Below, piece by piece: positions 61,078 to 64,000 of a stretch of DNA of 64,000 bases. A program made the translations under genes and the position numbers. The notes beneath the pieces are model-generated. The model was not told the DNA's origin and searched no databases. It saw nothing but the letters and a program-made list of their open reading frames with translations. Within the stretch, counting starts at the first letter, position 1; every line of letters starts with the position of its first letter. The DNA comes from Variovorax sp. J22G73. Its GTDB lineage: Bacteria; Pseudomonadota; Gammaproteobacteria; Burkholderiales; Burkholderiaceae_C. Where the stretch lies: NCBI RefSeq assembly GCF_030317035.1, contig NZ_JASZYK010000018.1:1-64000 (forward strand). The letters run 5' to 3'.

Positions 61078-63153
61078 TCAGGCCTTGCGCCGCATCACCC
61101 GGGCCAGGGCCTGCTTCGCCATGCGTCCCAGCGCCTTGGCCTTCAGCGCCTGCAGTTCGCGCGACATGCGCGTGCGCTGCTCCGCCGACAGCGCGGTGCC
61201 GAAACGCCCCAGCGCCTGTTCGAGCGCCGCGCGCTGCTGCTCCACGCGCCCCTGCCGCCCTTCGGCCTCGGCCAGCCATTCGCAGGCATTGGCCACGCGC
61301 TCGCGCAGCGCCGCGTCGCCCGATTCGCCGAAGCGCGCGATCAGCACGCGGTAGGCCTTGGCCTGGCCCGTGGCGTCGCCGAGCTTCTCGAGCACCTTGG
61401 CCTTGTTGACCATCGACCTGGCGGCCCACAGCTGCAGCGCGCTCTCGCGCGCGACCGCGGTGCGCGCGACCACTTCGTCGTAGCAGGCAACAGCGTCACC
61501 GAGCCGCCCGGCCTGGCGCAGCGCGGCCCCCTTGCGGAACAACGCGCCGGCCACGCGCGCGCGCAGCTCGGGCAGCTCGGAGTTGCCCCAGCGCGCGACG
61601 ATCTGGTCGTGCACCCGCACCTCTTCGTCGCGCTGGCCGAGGCGGTCGAGCGCCGTGCTCTTGTACTGCAGGCACAGCGCCACCTGCTCCTGCATGGCGG
61701 TGGAGGCGTCGGCGCCGTAGCTGGCGTCCATGGCATCGGCGGCCTCGACCACGTCGGCGAAGCGCCCCAGCGCGACCAGGCAGAAGGCCTTGTGCACCAG
61801 CGCACGCGCGCACTGGCGGCGCAGCTCGGGGTGCGGCGATGCGGCGTGCGCGGCCAGCACCTCGTCGAACAGCGCGACGGCCTCCAGCGGCTGACCCGCA
61901 TCGCCGAGCGTGCGGCCCTGCCTGATTTTTTCGCGCACCGCATCGCGCAGCTCGCCAGGCAGCTCGCCCGCATCGGCAGGCCCTGCCCTGCGCAAACGCC
62001 GCATGCAGGCCGCGCGCCCGCTCGAGGCCTTGCCGAGCGTCACCTGGTGCTCGGGCGCGCTGGCGTCGCGCAGCGCCGCCACGAGCTGCCCGTACACGGC
62101 CAGCGCTTCCTCGGCCCGGCCCAGCAGTTCGAGCAGCACATGGCCCTTGTTGAGCAGCGCGCTGGTCACGGTGCGCTGCACCGCGACGTCGGTGTCGTCG
62201 GCGAAGGCAGCGAGCATGCGGTCGCAGGCGGCCAGCGCCGCCTCGCCGTCGCCGCGGTCGCGCAGGCCCACGGCCCAGTCGTAGGCGCGCACCGCCGCCA
62301 TGCGGCGCACCTGCGACGACGCATCGCGCCCGTAGCGCTCGAGCAGCCAGCCCACCAGCTCGGCGCGCCGCGCCTGCTCCTCGAAGCCCAGTCCGTCGAA
62401 GAACAGCGCCAGCGCGCGCACGCCTTCCACGCGCAGCTCGGCGGCCGCATCCGACAGGCTCGCCTCGATCTGGTCGGCCACCTGCAGGCACAGCACCTGC
62501 GCCTGCGTGTGCTGCGCCAGCTCGCGCAGGTTCAGCACCGAGGCCAGCCGCGCCCGCGCCACGCGCAGCACCACGTCGGGGTCGGTGCTGGCGTCGAAGC
62601 GCTCCACGGCGGCCTCCAGCGTGGCCAGGGCCTGCTGCGGAAGGCCTCGGTGGTGCTCGACCTCGGCCTTGCGCAGCCGGGCCTCCACGCGCTGGGCATC
62701 GAGCGCGGCGTCGGCCTTGGTGTCGAGCAGCTCGCTCATGGCATCGCAGGCCTCGCAGCGGGCCTCGGGGTCGTCGAGCAGCCAGGTGCGCTGGAACAGC
62801 GCGTCAGCGATCTGCAAGCGGATCTCGGGTTCGCTGCGATGGCCGTGCGCGGCCAGCAGGCGGTCGAGCGTGGTCAGCGCGTCTGCCGAGCGGTGCATCT
62901 GCCGCAGCATGTGCGCGATGAGGCGCAGCGCCTGGCAGCAAGGGGCCACCACGTCGGCCCCGGGCATGGCGCCGAACTCCTCCAGCAGCCGGCCGCAGGC
63001 GGCCAGCGCTTCGCCGCGGCGGCCCATCTCGTTGAGCAGCTCGGCGCGGCGAAAGCCCGCGACGACGCGCTCCGAGGGCGACGCCGCGTGTGCGTCGGGC
63101 AGGGCCTGCGCCTCGTGCGTTTGCCGGCGCGCGGAGGACTCGACTACATTCAC
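61078..63153 (-). CDS. TPR-like repeat protein of unknown function
   Basis: Cytoplasmic protein of 691 residues made of many 34- to 40-residue helical repeats with TPR/SEL-like features, such as AEEALAVYGQLVAALRD and GRLGDAVACYDEVVART. No catalytic domain or signal peptide is seen. The GTG start at 63153 is supported by AAGGAAG five bases upstream, and no in-frame ATG is better. The C-terminus is highly basic (LKAKALGRMAKQALARVMRRKA). It diverges from ruvC and follows the CdsA-like gene convergently. Probably a protein-binding scaffold. Confidence 0.75.
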   Translation of the reverse strand: MNVVESSARRQTHEAQALPDAHAASPSERVVAGFRRAELLNEMGRRGEALAACGRLLEEFGAMPGADVVAPCCQALRLIAHMLRQMHRSADALTTLDRLLAAHGHRSEPEIRLQIADALFQRTWLLDDPEARCEACDAMSELLDTKADAALDAQRVEARLRKAEVEHHRGLPQQALATLEAAVERFDASTDPDVVLRVARARLASVLNLRELAQHTQAQVLCLQVADQIEASLSDAAAELRVEGVRALALFFDGLGFEEQARRAELVGWLLERYGRDASSQVRRMAAVRAYDWAVGLRDRGDGEAALAACDRMLAAFADDTDVAVQRTVTSALLNKGHVLLELLGRAEEALAVYGQLVAALRDASAPEHQVTLGKASSGRAACMRRLRRAGPADAGELPGELRDAVREKIRQGRTLGDAGQPLEAVALFDEVLAAHAASPHPELRRQCARALVHKAFCLVALGRFADVVEAADAMDASYGADASTAMQEQVALCLQYKSTALDRLGQRDEEVRVHDQIVARWGNSELPELRARVAGALFRKGAALRQAGRLGDAVACYDEVVARTAVARESALQLWAARSMVNKAKVLEKLGDATGQAKAYRVLIARFGESGDAALRERVANACEWLAEAEGRQGRVEQQRAALEQALGRFGTALSAEQRTRMSRELQALKAKALGRMAKQALARVMRRKA

Positions 63154-63303
63154 ATTCGCTTCCTTGTGTGGCGCGCGCCGCGCGCGGCGGGGTGGACTGT
63201 ACGAACCGGGCCGGATTCTGCCCGTGATCGAACCGGTTTCACACAAGCTTTCGCAGCTCTTTCTGCTCTCTTTACCCGGGCTTAGGCCTTTACGTTTCCT
63301 TTC

Positions 63304-63852
63304 ATGCGCATTCTTGGCATCGACCCCGGCTTGCAGACCACCGGCTTCGGCGTGGTCGACGCGGACGGCCATGCGCTGCGCTACGTGGCCAGCGGCACCA
63401 TCAGCACGCGGCACCTGGGCACCGGCAACCTGCCGGCACGCCTGAAGGTGCTGTTCGACGGCATCGCGGAGATCACCGCGCGCTACCAGCCCGATGCGTC
63501 GGCGGTGGAAATCATCTTCGTCAACGTCAACCCGCAGTCGACGCTGCTGCTGGGGCAGGCGCGCGGCGCCTGCGTCACGGCCCTGGTGACGAACAATCTG
63601 TCGGTGGCCGAGTACACGGCGCTGCAGATGAAGAAGGCCGTGGCCGGCCATGGCGGCGCGGCCAAGGCGCAGGTGCAGGAGATGGTGCGCCGCCTGCTCG
63701 ACCTGCCCGGCGTGCCCGGCGCCGATGCGGCGGACGCCTTGGGCATCGCCATCACGCATGCGCAGGTGGGGCGCTCGATGGCGCGGCTGGCGCAGGCCGC
63801 GGAGCTGTCGAAGACGCATGCCGGCACGTACCGGCAAGGCCGTTCGCGCTAG
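63304..63852 (+). CDS. ruvC: Holliday junction resolvase RuvC
   Basis: RuvC, 182 residues, cleaves Holliday junctions as a dimer with RuvAB. The acidic residues are Asp7 in GIDPGLQTTG, Glu in AVEIIFVNVNPQSTLLLGQARG, and the Asp pair in GADAADALGIAI. The N-terminus MRILGIDPGLQTTGFGVVDADG is typical. Only a weak ribosome-binding site is visible. ruvA does not follow directly; the next visible gene runs the other way. Confidence 0.95.
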   Translation: MRILGIDPGLQTTGFGVVDADGHALRYVASGTISTRHLGTGNLPARLKVLFDGIAEITARYQPDASAVEIIFVNVNPQSTLLLGQARGACVTALVTNNLSVAEYTALQMKKAVAGHGGAAKAQVQEMVRRLLDLPGVPGADAADALGIAITHAQVGRSMARLAQAAELSKTHAGTYRQGRSR

Positions 63853-63871
63853 CGCGGGCCCGGACGCACGT

Positions 63872-64000
63872 TCAGGCCACGCGCTCCGCGATCAGCACCG
63901 CGAAGAAGCCGAAGGCCGCGAGCAGCGTCCACTTCAGCACGATCCAGCCGAAGCGCCGGTACTTGGCCTGGCCGGTGCCGGCATAGAACGCGAACGACAC
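63872..64000 (-). CDS. C-terminus of a small membrane protein (truncated by the window)
   Basis: A leftward open frame enters from the right edge and stops at TGA (63874-63872). The visible 42 residues include a basic stretch QAKYRRFGW and a hydrophobic helix IVLKWTLLAAFGFFAVLIAERVA that ends the protein. The start lies beyond the window. The family was not identified; it is probably a small inner-membrane protein. Confidence 0.55.
   Translation of the reverse strand: MSFAFYAGTGQAKYRRFGWIVLKWTLLAAFGFFAVLIAERVA

Overview
The window looks like a chromosomal segment of a Comamonadaceae betaproteobacterium, most likely Variovorax or a close relative. The evidence is the very GC-rich coding sequence, the betaproteobacterial gene orders (accB-accC-prmA, ypjD-pilS-pilR-ampD, esterase-RNB ribonuclease-tonB-aroE-mtgA), and a lysine/alanine-repeat histone H1-like protein. 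Almost everything is ordinary housekeeping DNA. I found no rRNA, tRNA, CRISPR array, prophage or insertion sequence. The novelty is in regulatory RNA and promoter architecture between the genes, and in one small RNA-repair cassette.

Layout. 0.1-7.2 kb: MidA-like methyltransferase, pteridine-reductase-type SDR with folB, MFS exporter divergent from a LysR regulator, ttcA, DUF4136 lipoprotein, histidine phosphatase. 7.2-11.7 kb: RND pump and its periplasmic adaptor. 11.9-17.4 kb: small periplasmic protein, miaB, then a glrK/qseE - qseG - glrR/qseF three-gene signalling operon. 17.4-19.8 kb: two GlrR-box-like motifs, a sigma-54 promoter and opgH. 20.0-22.5 kb: PQQ glucose-type dehydrogenase. 22.5-24.9 kb: a structured leader followed by an RNA ligase and an HD-Pnk end-healing enzyme. 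24.9-31.5 kb: ffh, divergent from ypjD-(small protein)-pilS-pilR-ampD. 31.5-37.0 kb: NrdR-box promoter, nrdA, nrdB, histone H1-like protein. 37.1-43.6 kb, all leftward: conserved hypothetical, tlpA-like, accB, accC, prmA, DUF3426 protein, PfkB kinase. 43.7-45.6 kb: mpl and a cupin. 45.6-53.0 kb, leftward: response regulator, histidine kinase, rodA, tldD, BamE-like lipoprotein, aroG. 53.2-58.7 kb: hairpin RNA with terminator, esterase, RNB ribonuclease, TonB protein, aroE, mtgA. 58.7-64.0 kb: DUF2809 protein, acyltransferase with a CdsA-like enzyme, a TPR-like protein, ruvC, and the end of a small membrane protein.

How it works together. Three observations stand out. (1) aroG is preceded by a 24-residue leader ORF with a block of Tyr, Phe and Trp codons. 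It is followed by a perfect intrinsic terminator whose 5' arm can instead pair with the leader ORF, which is a complete attenuator. (2) The GlrK-QseG-GlrR system sits directly upstream of a TGTC-N10-GACA box and a near-consensus -24/-12 promoter facing opgH, suggesting local sigma-54 control of periplasmic glucan synthesis. (3) The RNA ligase/HD-Pnk repair operon has its own promoter, a tiny upstream ORF and a three-hairpin leader. More broadly, many genes have a -10-like hexamer ending 6-9 bases before the start codon with no Shine-Dalgarno sequence, suggesting frequent leaderless transcription.
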